A stretch of DNA of 64,000 nt from Endozoicomonas numazuensis (GCF_000722635.1 NZ_JOKH01000002.1:1149636-1213635), one strand, 5' to 3'. Shown: positions 7,371 to 17,212, counted from the first letter of the stretch. Made by a program: numbers and translations. Notes: a model not told the origin generated them from the letters alone.

Positions 7371-8591
7371 TTAGCCTGACACCAGAGAGTTCAGGTCCAG
7401 CATCGGCGTCAAAATGGCCATGACGATAAACAACACCATGCCTGCCATGGACACAATCAGCAACGGTCCAAAAACGCCAAGGGCTATATTGACCTGGTTT
7501 TCAAACTGACGATCCTGGCTGTCGGCTGCACGGCCCAGCATTTGCTCCAGCTCTCCTGACTTCTCGCCACTGGCAATAATGTGGAGCATCATGGGAGGAA
7601 ATAACTGGGTTTTATCCAGTGCAATCCACAGGCTGGAACCCTCCCTAACTCGTTCGGAGGCTTCTTCAAGTGCCTTACGGATAAAACTGTTAGACATGAC
7701 TTCTGCTGAAATTCTCATACCATCCAGCAAGGGAACCGAGCTACTGCTGAGAATACTGAGTGTTCGAGCAAAGCGTGAGGTATCAACCCCTGCTCCCACC
7801 TCACCAATGACCGGCATTTTCAACATAATTCTGTCGTAGGTGAGCCGTCGTTTAGGGTTTACCAGCAAACGTTGCCTTAGAAATAACAGAGCAACCAGTC
7901 CCCCGAGCACTGCAAAACCATAATCCCGGACGAAGTCACTCATGGCAATCAGGGCCAGAGTCATGCCTGGCAGATCCTGACCAAGGTCAGCAAACTGTTC
8001 TACAACCGTGGGAACTACGGTTGCCAGCAAGACCGCTATGACCGAGACCGCAACAATAGTCAGAATGGCCGGATAGATCATGGCCTGAATCAGTTTGCCA
8101 CGGATGACCTGACGCTGTTCGGTGTAGTCAGCCAGACGTTCCAATACCGTATCCAGATGACCGGATTTTTCACCGGCCGCCACCATGGAGCAATACAGGG
8201 TATCAAACGTTTTAGGGTAAATAGCGAGACTTTCAGCCAGGGTTCGGCCTTCCAGTACCTTGGCCCGGACTGTAGTAATCATGGTTTTCAGATGGGATTT
8301 CTGAACCTGACGGGACAGCGCCTGCAAACACTCTTCCAGAGGAATAGATGCGGCCACCAGAGTCGCCAGCTGGCGAGTCAGCATGGCTACTTCGCCAGGA
8401 CTGGCTTTTTTCTCAAACAGTGAAAACGATGCGCGCTCACCACTGCTTTTTTGCTCAGACTCAGCAATAGAAACCGGAGCCAGACCTTCAGAACGCAACT
8501 GTTGGCGGAGCTGACGGGCAGAGTCTGCCTCCAGCACGCCTTTGCGCTTTTTACCCTTTTTATCAAGAGCTTCGTATGCAAATACGCCCAT
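7371..8591 (-). CDS. gspF: Type II secretion inner-membrane protein F (GspF)
   Basis: A 406-aa polytopic platform protein. It starts [20 protein letters not shown], the typical GspF N-terminus, and carries two copies of the GspF domain (about residues 70-195 and 272-395), each with the A.SG...G.L pattern: MVAAGEKSGHL and IIASGEKSGEL. Three membrane helices lie at about 170-192, 220-240 and 375-398. It forms the core of the machine that assembles the pseudopilus. Its ATG overlaps the gspE stop. Confidence 0.95.
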   Translation of the reverse strand: MGVFAYEALDKKGKKRKGVLEADSARQLRQQLRSEGLAPVSIAESEQKSSGERASFSLFEKKASPGEVAMLTRQLATLVAASIPLEECLQALSRQVQKSHLKTMITTVRAKVLEGRTLAESLAIYPKTFDTLYCSMVAAGEKSGHLDTVLERLADYTEQRQVIRGKLIQAMIYPAILTIVAVSVIAVLLATVVPTVVEQFADLGQDLPGMTLALIAMSDFVRDYGFAVLGGLVALLFLRQRLLVNPKRRLTYDRIMLKMPVIGEVGAGVDTSRFARTLSILSSSSVPLLDGMRISAEVMSNSFIRKALEEASERVREGSSLWIALDKTQLFPPMMLHIIASGEKSGELEQMLGRAADSQDRQFENQVNIALGVFGPLLIVSMAGMVLFIVMAILTPMLDLNSLVSG

Positions 8592-10141
8592 TATTCCTCC
8601 CTGGTCACTCGCAGCACTTCTTCAATAGAAGTCTTGCCTGCAAGGACTTTGTGGAAGCCATCTTTCTGAATGCTTGGGCTGCTCTTGCGAATCACATCTT
8701 CCAGAGCCTGCTCACTGTCCCCTTCATGAATCATCCTTCGCACTTCATCATTCACCAGGAACAACTCATGGATACCGGTTCGGCCTCTATAGCCTCCACC
8801 GTGACATTCAGAACATCCTTCAGGGCTGGCTTCATGCACAGGACGATGATCAGACTCATCCATGGCCATCAGTTTACGTTCATGGGGCGTAGGTTCTCTG
8901 GCCACTTTACAGGATGAACACAGAGTTCGAACCAGACGCTGGGCCAGAACCCCCAGCAAGCTGGACGACAGTAGGAAAGGTTCTATACCCATATCCCGAA
9001 GTCGAGTGACAGCACCAATAGCGGTATTAGTGTGCAGTGTACTTAAAACCAGATGACCGGTCAGAGAGGCCTGAATGGAGATCTCAGCGGTTTCAAGGTC
9101 CCGGATTTCCCCGACCATCACCACATCCGGATCCTGACGAAGAATGGCTCGCAGTCCACGGGCAAAGGTCATATCAACCTTGGGATTCACCTGAGTTTGA
9201 CCGACACCTTCAAGGTCATACTCCACAGGATCTTCAACGGTCAGAATATTACGTTCTGTGTCGTTTATTTCGGTCAGACCCGCATAAAGGGTTGTACTCT
9301 TACCCGAACCGGTAGGGCCGGTGACAAGAAGAATCCCATGGGGCTTATGCAGGGCTTCACTGATCTGTTCATGGATACCGGGGGTCATACCCAGACTGGA
9401 CATGTCCATGCGAACACTGTTGCGGTCCAAAAGACGCAGTACAATTCGTTCGCCGTGACGGGAAGGCAGTGTCGATACCCGAACGTCCACTGCACGGCCA
9501 CCCAGACGCAAAGAAATACGGCCATCCTGAGGCACCCGCTTCTCGGCGATATCCAGTTTGGCCATAACCTTGATACGAGACACCAGCAATGCTGCCAGTT
9601 TACGCTGAGGTCGCAGAATTTCTCTCAGTACACCGTCTACACGAAAGCGAATGACCAGGCAGTTTTCGAAGGTTTCGATATGAATATCGGAAGCCCCTTC
9701 CTTGATCGCCTCGCCCAGCATGGCGTTGATCATTCGAATAATAGGGGCCCCATCGTCGGCGTCCAAAAGATCTTCATTGTCTGGCAACTCTTCTGCCAAA
9801 GAATAAAGTTCCTCATCATTACCGATGTCATTCATCAGCTGTCGAGCTGCTGATGAATCTTTTTGATAATAAGCCGAAAGCCTGGCTTCGAACTCACCTT
9901 CTGAAAGGGATTTAATGTCTATAGGGCCTGCTACAAAACGCCGTACTTCAGTAATCGCCGCCTTTGAAGGACGCCCATTGACGTACAAACAGGGTTTACC
10001 CTGCTGTTCCTGCTCCAGCAGAACACCAAAGTTTCGGGCAAAAGCAAAGGGCAGCTCCAGAATACCAGCCGGGGTATTCTTGACTGTTTCTTGCGCGAAG
10101 GCTTCAGTTTCCTGATCAGCTGTTATCGCCGGACTCTGCAT
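8591..10141 (-). CDS. gspE: Type II secretion ATPase E (GspE)
   Basis: A 516-aa cytoplasmic hexameric ATPase driving secretion. The N-terminal domain (to about 135) binds GspL. Next come the GASDIHIE block, the Walker A motif [10 protein letters not shown] (Lys281), the Asp box around [12 protein letters not shown], Walker B ([12 protein letters not shown]) and the His box ([12 protein letters not shown]). A C-terminal zinc module has two CxxC pairs (CSSC and CSEC) separated by about 33 residues, as in GspE proteins. The start overlaps the end of gspD by 26 bp. Confidence 0.96.
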   Translation of the reverse strand: MQSPAITADQETEAFAQETVKNTPAGILELPFAFARNFGVLLEQEQQGKPCLYVNGRPSKAAITEVRRFVAGPIDIKSLSEGEFEARLSAYYQKDSSAARQLMNDIGNDEELYSLAEELPDNEDLLDADDGAPIIRMINAMLGEAIKEGASDIHIETFENCLVIRFRVDGVLREILRPQRKLAALLVSRIKVMAKLDIAEKRVPQDGRISLRLGGRAVDVRVSTLPSRHGERIVLRLLDRNSVRMDMSSLGMTPGIHEQISEALHKPHGILLVTGPTGSGKSTTLYAGLTEINDTERNILTVEDPVEYDLEGVGQTQVNPKVDMTFARGLRAILRQDPDVVMVGEIRDLETAEISIQASLTGHLVLSTLHTNTAIGAVTRLRDMGIEPFLLSSSLLGVLAQRLVRTLCSSCKVAREPTPHERKLMAMDESDHRPVHEASPEGCSECHGGGYRGRTGIHELFLVNDEVRRMIHEGDSEQALEDVIRKSSPSIQKDGFHKVLAGKTSIEEVLRVTREE

Positions 10142-12380
10142 CGTTTTTCTCCGACTGATTACTGGCTACCGGACTTTCTTCTGAAGAGCTATCGTCTTCT
10201 TTAACGTTTTTCTCTTGCTCGGCTTCTTTCTGTTCCGCTTCTTTCTGTTCCGCTTCTTTCTGTTCCGCTTCTTTCTGTTCCGCTTCATCCAGCTTCTGGC
10301 GAGCTCTGTTCATTAAGTCAGAGTTCGATGGATATTCTGGAAGTACAGGCGTTCTTGCATTGGGCATCAGCTCAACGCCCTGATCACGACGGTCCAGCTG
10401 ACGGGCACGCATATAGCTGTACTTCTTACCGCTGATGCTGGTCAGGATGTTATCGTCACGAATGATGGTGGGTCTCAGGAAAACCATCAGGTTGCGTTTT
10501 TTCACTTCACTGGATGTGGAGCGGAAAAGAGCACCAATAAAAGGAATATCTCCCAGCAGTGGCACTTTGGAGACACTCTCCTGAACGTCTTCATCCAACA
10601 GTCCGCCAATGACAATGGTGTCACCACTGCGGGCCAACACAGACGTTTTCACTTCACGTTTGGAAAAGGTTACGTCGACAGAAGTAGTACCATTTACTCC
10701 AGAAACTTCCTGTGTAATGGCCAGCTTGACCGAGTCACCTTCATTAATCTGAGGTGTTACCGTCATTTTTACGCCCACTTCTTTACGGTCAACCGTCTGG
10801 AAAGGGTTGTCGTTATTAGAGCCGGAGGCGGCTCCAGTAATAACAGGAACTTCGTCACCTACAATAAACGACGCTTCTTCATTATCCAGTGTCATCAGGC
10901 TAGGCGTCGCCAGAACATTGGACTTGGACGACGTGGTCACTGCCTGAAGCAATGCGGTCCAATCACCTGATGTAATACTGAATGCAGCACCTGACACCCC
11001 GGCGAGTGCATCATAGAGCTTGCCATAGTCGCCTGGCTGATCAGGGTTAATCGTGGTATTACCATCAATAATGACAGTTGAACCCGGTGTGTCTTCAGCG
11101 TCTTTCAAACCCGCCATAATCTGACCAATGGGAACGGTACGGCCATCATTAAACTGCATCAGGCTGGAGCCATTAGCATTAGCCAGCTGAAATGACAGGT
11201 TAATGCCGTCGCCATCAGTGACTTCTACAATAATGGCTTCAACCAGAACCTGAGCTCGACGAATGTCCAGCTGCTTAATGACGCCTTCCAGGCTTTTCAT
11301 CATGTCAGGCTGAGCGGTGACCACCAAAGCATTGGTTTGTTCATGAACATTAATACTGAACTTCTGGTCATTACGGCGAGTAGACTTACCGTTGTCTTTT
11401 TCTGCCTGAACGGTTTGACCGACACCTTCCATAACCTCTTTCAGGTCAGCTGCTTTGGCATATCTCAGATAGAAGACACGGGTATTACCCGATGATTCCT
11501 GTTCAGCATCCAACTGGTAAACAATGCGGTTTACTTTCTGGAGCTGTCTTGCCTGCCCAGCAACAATCAGGCGATTACCTCGGTCATCGGCCACAACGGT
11601 CACTTGCGAAGCTCCGCCCTTGCCGCCTTTTTCCTGCAGCAGAGAAGTCAGAATTCGCTGCATTTCTGAAGCAGAAGCGTATTCCAGCTGAATAACAGAG
11701 AAGTTTCGGTTGCCGACCATGTCTACTCGTCTGACAATTTCAACCAGACGCTTAACATTGGCAGCACGACCGGTGAGCAGAAGAATATTGGATGGATCAT
11801 AATGAACAACATTGCCTGCAGTGTCGTTCAACTGACGCAGCAAGGGAGATAACTCTCTCACTGGTACGTTTTGAACCGGAAGCACCCAGGTAACAAACTC
11901 ATCACCCTCACCCGGGTGTTGACTGTCAGCCACCTGAATAGCAGACATTTTTGCGTTTTTATCCTGAACGATTTTCAGAACATTATTATCTTGTTCTATG
12001 ACAGCAAAACCATGCACTTCCAAAACATTCAGAAACAACTGGTAATACTGTTCGGCCGTCAGCTTGTCATAGGATCGAACCGTGACAGAACCACGAACAG
12101 CAGGATCAAGAATAATGCTTTTGTTCAGAGTTGCACTCACCGTATTGGCGAATTCACTGATGTCTGCTTTTTCAAAACTGGCAGAGTACTGTCCATGAGT
12201 AGCAGCTGAAAGCTCACTGGCAAAAACCGGAGCCGATACCAATAAAAAACCTGCTATCAGAGAGCAGACTTTTCTTCGTACCTGTTTTCCAAATATCCGG
12301 GCACGGGCCCCGCTAAGCTTTTCAGGGAATGATTGGTCGAACCCTGTCTTTCCTGTGACAATTTTTCTTGTCATGATCAT
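10116..12380 (-). CDS. gspD: Type II secretion secretin (GspD)
   Basis: A 754-aa outer-membrane secretin. An N-terminal signal region (hydrophobic core about residues 41-54, [16 protein letters not shown]) follows a long, basic 38-residue leader; an internal start is possible. N0-N3 domains occupy about residues 60-385, then the secretin core with [18 protein letters not shown], the secretin signature. The C-terminus is unusual: a five-fold E-Q-K-E-A repeat from a 15-bp tandem DNA repeat leads to a very acidic, Ser-rich tail. This tail sits where the S-domain that binds pilotin is found in other secretins. The start overlaps gspC by 4 bp. Confidence 0.95.
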   Translation of the reverse strand: MIMTRKIVTGKTGFDQSFPEKLSGARARIFGKQVRRKVCSLIAGFLLVSAPVFASELSAATHGQYSASFEKADISEFANTVSATLNKSIILDPAVRGSVTVRSYDKLTAEQYYQLFLNVLEVHGFAVIEQDNNVLKIVQDKNAKMSAIQVADSQHPGEGDEFVTWVLPVQNVPVRELSPLLRQLNDTAGNVVHYDPSNILLLTGRAANVKRLVEIVRRVDMVGNRNFSVIQLEYASASEMQRILTSLLQEKGGKGGASQVTVVADDRGNRLIVAGQARQLQKVNRIVYQLDAEQESSGNTRVFYLRYAKAADLKEVMEGVGQTVQAEKDNGKSTRRNDQKFSINVHEQTNALVVTAQPDMMKSLEGVIKQLDIRRAQVLVEAIIVEVTDGDGINLSFQLANANGSSLMQFNDGRTVPIGQIMAGLKDAEDTPGSTVIIDGNTTINPDQPGDYGKLYDALAGVSGAAFSITSGDWTALLQAVTTSSKSNVLATPSLMTLDNEEASFIVGDEVPVITGAASGSNNDNPFQTVDRKEVGVKMTVTPQINEGDSVKLAITQEVSGVNGTTSVDVTFSKREVKTSVLARSGDTIVIGGLLDEDVQESVSKVPLLGDIPFIGALFRSTSSEVKKRNLMVFLRPTIIRDDNILTSISGKKYSYMRARQLDRRDQGVELMPNARTPVLPEYPSNSDLMNRARQKLDEAEQKEAEQKEAEQKEAEQKEAEQEKNVKEDDSSSEESPVASNQSEKNDAESGDNS
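10223..10286 (-). repeat. 15-bp tandem repeat encoding KEAEQ repeats in the GspD tail
   Basis: About four copies of a 15-bp unit (plus strand ctttctgttccgctt) lie near the 3' end of gspD and encode repeated K-E-A-E-Q. The copies are identical or nearly so, so copy number may vary by slipped-strand pairing without breaking the frame. The unit length is a multiple of three, so changes would lengthen or shorten an acidic coiled tail only. Confidence 0.85.
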
Positions 12381-13273
12381 AGCTTTACTTCTATTTCATA
12401 GAGACGGCCATCACGCTCAATGGTCATCGATAACTGGGCGAGCTGATTTATTTCTTGCAGCAACTTCATGGTGTCGTTGCTATCGCTTAGGTCATATCCG
12501 TTAATAGACAGGGCTACATCATTCGGCTTAAGGCCTGATTGACGGAAAACTTCAGGAAACTTGCCAGGGTTTAACTGATATCCAACAAGCTGACCACTCT
12601 TCTGAACAGCGGTGAACTGAACAAAGTCTGTGAAAGAAGCAGGATCGGAGATCAGTTGTTGACGGACTTCTGTCAGGCGGCCACTGTTTCTTTTTTCTAC
12701 TTTTCGACCGGCTTCATCGGGGTAAAGCAACAGGGCTTCGTGTTTGCCTCTGTTTAATACAATCACCCGATCCTCATAAATATCTTTGACTTCAGCGTTA
12801 GAACCTTGAAGCTTTTCACCTATTCGATACGTGCGATCTCGTCCACCCGCTTGAATCACCGCTACTGAATCAGCAGGCAGCGTACTGGCAACAATACCTG
12901 TTACTTTTGCAGAAAGGCGAGATTTAGGAACCGCATTGGGATCAATATCACTGCTCTCGCTTGTCGTCAGCTTAATAGGCTCCTGACCAAACAGATGCAG
13001 ATTATTAAGAGCTGGGTATACGTCTTTATCCGACTGTCGGCCATTCACTGCAACCGAACTTGGTTGCCATGCCTTCATCGAAGCATTATCTGAGTTATCA
13101 AGGAATTGCCAGGTAAGACGAGCTAACTGCTGGGTAAGAAGAATAACCAGAAGCACTTCGCAGCAGATAATAAGTCGCCGCACCCCAGTCTGTGACAACA
13201 CACTGGCAATATTAAAGTCAGGCGACGACTGAGGGCCGAGGCCTTTGAGTCTGTTTAGCAGGGTTGTCGACAT
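12377..13273 (-). CDS. gspC: Type II secretion inner-membrane protein C (GspC)
   Basis: A 298-aa inner-membrane protein joining the platform to the secretin. A cytoplasmic N-terminus is followed by one membrane helix (about residues 34-52), a Pro/Ser linker, the HR domain (PNAVPKSRLSAKVTGIVASTL...ADSVAVIQAGGRDRTYRIGEKL, about 107-165) and a C-terminal PDZ domain (LVGYQLNPGKFPEVFRQSGL ... DVALSINGYDLSD, about 225-298). It is the first gene of the operon; the promoter should lie in 13274-13500, where a TTGAT-N4-ATCAA palindrome is found. Confidence 0.94.
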   Translation of the reverse strand: MSTTLLNRLKGLGPQSSPDFNIASVLSQTGVRRLIICCEVLLVILLTQQLARLTWQFLDNSDNASMKAWQPSSVAVNGRQSDKDVYPALNNLHLFGQEPIKLTTSESSDIDPNAVPKSRLSAKVTGIVASTLPADSVAVIQAGGRDRTYRIGEKLQGSNAEVKDIYEDRVIVLNRGKHEALLLYPDEAGRKVEKRNSGRLTEVRQQLISDPASFTDFVQFTAVQKSGQLVGYQLNPGKFPEVFRQSGLKPNDVALSINGYDLSDSNDTMKLLQEINQLAQLSMTIERDGRLYEIEVKL

Positions 13274-13471
13274 GGTACAGCTTATTTATTAATTCGTTTA
13301 TTTGTCCGATGCACACAAAACCGGCAGTGAAGAATTTTATGCTTTAAATGTCTCATCTGTCTTCACAGATGGTACATAGGTGCCACACACAATTGTTATA
13401 CGTGCAAACACCTACAAAAACAATGAAATCTTTTGCAGCCAACAATATACGCGGCCTGAAGACAAACTACC

Positions 13472-13485
13472 TTGATTCAAATCAA
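13472..13485. promoter_or_regulatory. Perfect FNR/Anr-type palindrome upstream of the T2SS operon
   Basis: The sequence TTGATTCAAATCAA matches the FNR consensus TTGAT-N4-ATCAA at all ten specified bases. It lies 199 bp upstream of the gspC start, in the space between the operon and the divergent small ORF at 13877. It is palindromic, so direction cannot be read from it. The distance is long for a classical activating site, so it may act at an upstream start point or as a repressor site. Similar palindromes occur at 17167, 22776 and 38515. Confidence 0.5.
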
Positions 13486-13519
13486 GCCATCTGTCTTATA
13501 TTTAACACTTAGGATTTGC

Positions 13520-13650
13520 CCCAAAGTAACTTCCCGATTTTCACCCGGATTCCGTTCGCCCTGAGCTTGTCGAAGGGTTATGGCATTGGGCTTCGACAAG
13601 CTCAGCCCGAACGGATTTTGAGCAGATTTGAATAAGGAAGTTATTTTGGG
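13520..13650. repeat. Nested palindromic repeat (REP/MITE-like)
   Basis: Two inverted repeats are nested. The inner arms 13552-13576 and 13590-13614 match at 22 of 25 positions (core cttcgacaagctcag...gaacgg). The outer arms 13520-13534 and 13636-13650 match at 14 of 15 (cccaaagtaacttcc). The inner core is a widespread intergenic bacterial palindrome. A single arm of the same core recurs at 63021-63046, inside the 3' end of the HAD phosphatase gene, with about 23 of 26 bases shared. Together these suggest a mobile or gene-converting repeat family in this genome. Confidence 0.75.
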
Positions 13651-13876
13651 ACTATTCCTTGACTAATTGACTCCATTGAAAAAATCACCGGACAACTATT
13701 TTCCATTCTTTTCAGAGAGGTCATTGGCACCCTCGACAACTGCTCCTGCGTTGCAACTCTGGTCACATAGCTGGCTATGCTCCCGCCGTTACGCTTTGCA
13801 AGACACCTGCCCTCGAAGAACTACGGGAATTTCAGCTAGCATCAGAGCGGAGAAAGGAGAGAAAGGAGAGAAAGAA

Positions 13877-14005
13877 ATGACAAGGAAAGTTTACAACCCC
13901 AGAACAAAAGAAGAACTGAAGAAGCTTTTCAGAAGAACGCAGTGGGGTAAGGCTCTCAAGGAGGCCGAAGATAAGGGATTGATCAAGAACCATAAGACAT
14001 GGTAG
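13877..14005 (+). CDS. Small basic protein (42 aa), unknown
   Basis: A 42-codon frame starting MTRKVYNPRTKEELKKLFRR and ending NHKTW. It is preceded by repeated purine blocks (ggagagaaaggagagaaaga), a very strong ribosome binding signal that decides this start over a longer upstream frame, and followed at once by a 14-bp perfect hairpin. A good ribosome binding site, a compact basic helical product and a terminator-like hairpin together argue for a real gene. I do not recognise a family. The segment upstream (13700-13840) shows no other gene. Confidence 0.5.
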   Translation: MTRKVYNPRTKEELKKLFRRTQWGKALKEAEDKGLIKNHKTW

Positions 14006-14006
14006 A

Positions 14007-14040
14007 GCTTCTTAGCTGCATATTATTGCAGCTAAGAAGC
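14007..14040 (+). terminator. Hairpin after the 42-aa ORF
   Basis: Perfect 14-bp arms (gcttcttagctgca and its complement) flank a 6-base loop, starting 1 base after the small ORF. Only a short T run (tttt) follows after five bases, so Rho-independent termination is probable but not ideal. Confidence 0.65.
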
Positions 14041-14086
14041 ATGAGTTTTGCTGTGTCAAAATGATACGCAAGATGGTTTGAATAGT

Positions 14087-14113
14087 GAAAAAATGGGCAG
14101 CCCAGAGGCTGCC
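14087..14113 (-). terminator. Rho-independent terminator of the PTS EI operon
   Basis: Read on the minus strand, a 7-bp GC-rich stem (GGCAGCC / GGCTGCC, 14096-14113) is followed by ATTTTTT. It lies 10 bp beyond the stop codon of the HPr-EI-EIIA gene, as expected of an intrinsic terminator. Confidence 0.8.
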
Positions 14114-14122
14114 TGTGAGACC

Positions 14123-16642
14123 TTAAAGCTCCAGCTCGCCAGAAATAAATTCCAACAATTCCTGCTCACTGGTGCAGGCTCCCAGAGAATCGCGAAAAGC
14201 ACCGCGCATAATGCGGCGGGCTAACTGAGCAAAAATCTGCATGTGCACACTGCCAGCTTCACTGGCCCGAACCGTCAGCATAAAGACAGTATCCGTCATA
14301 ACCTGATCCCCTTCATTCCAGAGAATCGGCTCTGCCAGTTTCATGATACTGATACTGTTAACGGCAATACTGTCTGACTTGCAATGAGGAATCGCAATAC
14401 CAAAGCCCAGCATGGTAGGAGAAATGGCTTCCCGTTCCCAGATGGCCTCTTCGGCACCCAAGACATCGGACACCCGGCCATTCACATCAAGATTGTCCAC
14501 CAGCGTTTTGATCACTTCAGCCTTAGTGCGGCATTCAGCATGAATGATAATGGAATGCTCAGCCAGAATGGGCATAACTTCTTTCTTTTGGCAGGCGTTT
14601 TGCAAAAGCTCAGACACTTCTTCGGATGTTTCCATATTAAGAGCCTGCTCCAGTACAGCTTTGCTATCTTCCAGTGTCAGCTGACTGATCGCTTCCTTAA
14701 CCTCAAGAATACGGGGGGCACTGAGACTGACTTCATCCAGACCCAGCCCAAGAAGAATCGGAAGATGCTCAGGATTTCCCGCAAATTCGCCGCACATTCC
14801 TACCCAGGCTCCGGCTTTGTGAGCCTCAGTGACTACATGTTTCAGCAATCTCAGGAAAGCCGGATTCAAAGAATCATAAAGATGCTCAACTTTACTGTTA
14901 CCCCTGTCGGCAGCTAACAGATATTGCGTCAGATCGTTGCTACCAATACTGAAGAAATCAACATAGCGAACCAGCTGATCAATGATGAAAGCACAGGACG
15001 GGACTTCCAGCATTATCCCCAGCTGTACATCAGAATTATGCTCAACACCCTCAACCTTCAAAGATTCAATCACATTGTTGAATATTTCTCTGAGCCATTT
15101 GGCTTCTGCCAGAGTCGCCACCATAGGCACCATAATCTTACACTGCCCGTAGTGACTGGCTCTCAGGATAGCTCGCAGCTGGGTGTGAAAAAGATTCAGA
15201 TACTCTGGATACAAGCGAACGGCGCGATAACCCAGAAAGGGGTTTTCTTCAGTGCCGATATTGAAATAGTCCACTGGTTTATCGCCGCCAATATCCATGG
15301 TTCGGATAATCACCGGTTTGTCATTTGCTGCGGTTAACGCTTTTCGATAGATTTCAAACTGCTCTTCTTCACAGGGTGGTTCAATGCGATCCATATAAAG
15401 CATTTCAGTCCGGAATAGCCCTACGCCTTCCGCACCCTGCGCAAACGCCACTTCTGCTTCTTCGGCACTGGCAATGTTGGCCGCTACTTCAACATGATAA
15501 CCATCCAGTGTAACGGCTCTCTGATTAATATACTGTTCACGTCGCTTACTTAAGCGTTCCTGTTTATTCTGCTCCAGATCATAAAATCGGGTCACGCTTT
15601 CAGATGGGTTACTGATTAACAGGCCAAGATTGGCATCCATAATCACCTGACGGCCATCAGCAGCCAGAGTGCGGGCTCCCTCAACCCCGACCATCACAGG
15701 AATGCCAAAGGATCTGGCCAGAATGACAGTGTGAGATGTTGTACCGCCAGCTTCCAGCACCAGACCTTTCAGGAAGCTACGATCCAGAGATAGAAACTGA
15801 CTGGGAGCTAACGAACTGGCAACACACACCGTATCCGTTGTCAGCTGAGTGTCTGTTTTTTCAAAACTGTCTTCACCATACGTTTCTACAATCAGCTTGT
15901 AGCACAGGTCACGAATATCCAGTGCACGTTCCTGCAGATATTCACTGCTGGAACTCTCTAACACCTGAACAAAGTGCTCCTGCGTTTTCAAAACAGCAGA
16001 GAGAATAGAGGCGCCATTGGTAACCGCTTCTGAAACACTACTGATCAGCTTTTGATCACACAATAGAGAAAGGTGAGCCTTTAGAATGGCTTTTTCTTCT
16101 CCTGCGGATACTTCGGCCTGTTGCTCAAGTTGTGCCTTCAGATGCTGTCTCGATTCATCGAAACGTGCCAGTTCTTCCGTCACTGGCGCCTTTTCCTGAG
16201 TTTCAGGATTCAAAGTCAGGCGAGGCTCACCCAATACGAGAGGAATTCCTCTGGCCAGACCCGGGCTCACTGAAACACCCCGAAGGCTCTGCAGCTCTTC
16301 ACTGCGAAGCATATGAGGCAGAGGCTTCTGTTGTTTATCCTCAACGACTGTCAAAGGCTCATCGCAGGTTAGAAATTCAGTTGCCAGAAATACTTTGAAT
16401 TGATTCAGGGTAGATTCTGCCTTATCCCCCGTTACCTTAACCAGAATAGGGTCGTTCAGAGCAATGTCTGAAGCAATCATGGATAGAACAGAACAAGCAT
16501 CTGCTTCCTTGTTATTTCGAAGATTAGTAATAGTGATTGAGTCGCTGTAACTTTTTACGGCCTCTTCAATAAAACTGGCAGGTCTGGCATGCAATCCATT
16601 GGGCAAAGGAAACGTATAATTAAAACTTGCTGAACTGTTCAT
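14123..16642 (-). CDS. PTS multiphosphoryl transfer protein, HPr-EI-EIIA(Fru) fusion
   Basis: An 839-aa cytoplasmic phosphotransfer protein. Residues 1-~90 are HPr with the LPNGLHARPAS site (His18). Residues ~110-670 are enzyme I, with the GGTTSHTVILARS phospho-site (His304) and the EI signatures FRTEMLYMDR and GSNDLTQYLLAADR. Residues ~690-839 are a fructose-type EIIA with GIAIPHCKS (His753). It would carry phosphate from PEP through three histidines to an EIIB. The order HPr-EI-EIIA and the length match E. coli FryA. A free EIIB lies 110 bp upstream on the same strand. The partner EIIC is not adjacent; one lies at 38669-39730. Confidence 0.93.
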   Translation of the reverse strand: MNSSASFNYTFPLPNGLHARPASFIEEAVKSYSDSITITNLRNNKEADACSVLSMIASDIALNDPILVKVTGDKAESTLNQFKVFLATEFLTCDEPLTVVEDKQQKPLPHMLRSEELQSLRGVSVSPGLARGIPLVLGEPRLTLNPETQEKAPVTEELARFDESRQHLKAQLEQQAEVSAGEEKAILKAHLSLLCDQKLISSVSEAVTNGASILSAVLKTQEHFVQVLESSSSEYLQERALDIRDLCYKLIVETYGEDSFEKTDTQLTTDTVCVASSLAPSQFLSLDRSFLKGLVLEAGGTTSHTVILARSFGIPVMVGVEGARTLAADGRQVIMDANLGLLISNPSESVTRFYDLEQNKQERLSKRREQYINQRAVTLDGYHVEVAANIASAEEAEVAFAQGAEGVGLFRTEMLYMDRIEPPCEEEQFEIYRKALTAANDKPVIIRTMDIGGDKPVDYFNIGTEENPFLGYRAVRLYPEYLNLFHTQLRAILRASHYGQCKIMVPMVATLAEAKWLREIFNNVIESLKVEGVEHNSDVQLGIMLEVPSCAFIIDQLVRYVDFFSIGSNDLTQYLLAADRGNSKVEHLYDSLNPAFLRLLKHVVTEAHKAGAWVGMCGEFAGNPEHLPILLGLGLDEVSLSAPRILEVKEAISQLTLEDSKAVLEQALNMETSEEVSELLQNACQKKEVMPILAEHSIIIHAECRTKAEVIKTLVDNLDVNGRVSDVLGAEEAIWEREAISPTMLGFGIAIPHCKSDSIAVNSISIMKLAEPILWNEGDQVMTDTVFMLTVRASEAGSVHMQIFAQLARRIMRGAFRDSLGACTSEQELLEFISGELEL

Positions 16643-16752
16643 CGTTTGAAGTTATCTACAATAGGTCAAATGTCGTATGCATCAACAAGTCTTGCAGACG
16701 CATTTCATATTCTTGGATCACCAGAATCACAATACTTTGATTAAAAGGGGCT

Positions 16753-17058
16753 TCAGGGTTCTGAATTAATTTCGGACATGATGTCCTGAGGCGACTCCAG
16801 GATGTCACTAATGGATACGTGAAATGTTTTAATGCCTTTAAAACGATCATCGCCATTGATAGCAATGTCGTTCGTCAAAATCGCAATATCGGCACTTGCG
16901 ATATCCTGACTCGACAGCTTATCCATAATGCCCAAAGCACCCTGGGTCTCTACCTTGATGGAATGTCCACGAGTCCTGGCACAGCGTTCCAGCACTTCTG
17001 CAGCCATGTAGGTTTCGGCAATTCCCGTAGAACAGGCAGTCACTGCGATAATATTCAT
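16753..17058 (-). CDS. PTS fructose-like EIIB component
   Basis: A 101-aa protein with the EIIB(Fru) start MNIIAVTACSTGIAETYMAA. Cys9 is the phosphorylated residue, within the C-[ST]-TG-[IV]-A-x-T-Y-M-A-A loop. It receives phosphate from an EIIA and passes it to sugar bound in EIIC. It is the first gene before the HPr-EI-EIIA fusion (110-bp gap). Two further free EIIB proteins occur at 39813 and 49866. Unlike them it has Glu rather than His after Ala in the active loop (GIAETYM instead of GIAHTYM). Confidence 0.92.
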   Translation of the reverse strand: MNIIAVTACSTGIAETYMAAEVLERCARTRGHSIKVETQGALGIMDKLSSQDIASADIAILTNDIAINGDDRFKGIKTFHVSISDILESPQDIMSEINSEP

Positions 17059-17156
17059 GGATAGCCCCGTCTGGTGATTACAGGGGCCATGTTAGGGAGG
17101 TCAAGTTTGCGGGGGAATCGTAAAATTCAATCATTGAGGTCAAAAAAGTACCAAAG

Positions 17157-17190
17157 CTTAAAAATGTTGACAGAAATCAACATTTTTAAG
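17157..17190. promoter_or_regulatory. Perfect 14-bp inverted repeat between the EIIB and OTU genes
   Basis: Arms CTTAAAAATGTTGA (17157-17170) and its exact complement (17177-17190) flank CAGAAA. It lies 23 bp past the OTU-protein stop and about 100 bp upstream of the EIIB start. Because the arms end in A5/T5 runs it could terminate the OTU transcript. It also contains TGTTGA-N6-TCAACA, the same core as the palindrome upstream of the EIIC gene (38511-38534), so it may instead be an operator for PTS genes. Both roles are compatible. Confidence 0.6.
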
Positions 17191-17212
17191 CAGATCAACA
17201 ACCCTGAACAAC

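Noticed and set aside
9053-9853. A 266-codon open frame antisense to gspE
   Set aside because: It lies wholly within the coding region of gspE, which has clear family motifs; the antisense product shows no recognisable domain and is a typical shadow frame.
13667-14005. A longer 112-codon version of the small ORF at 13877
   Set aside because: Its first 70 codons lie in the repeat and intergenic sequence, without a ribosome site; the strong purine-rich site favours the ATG at 13877.
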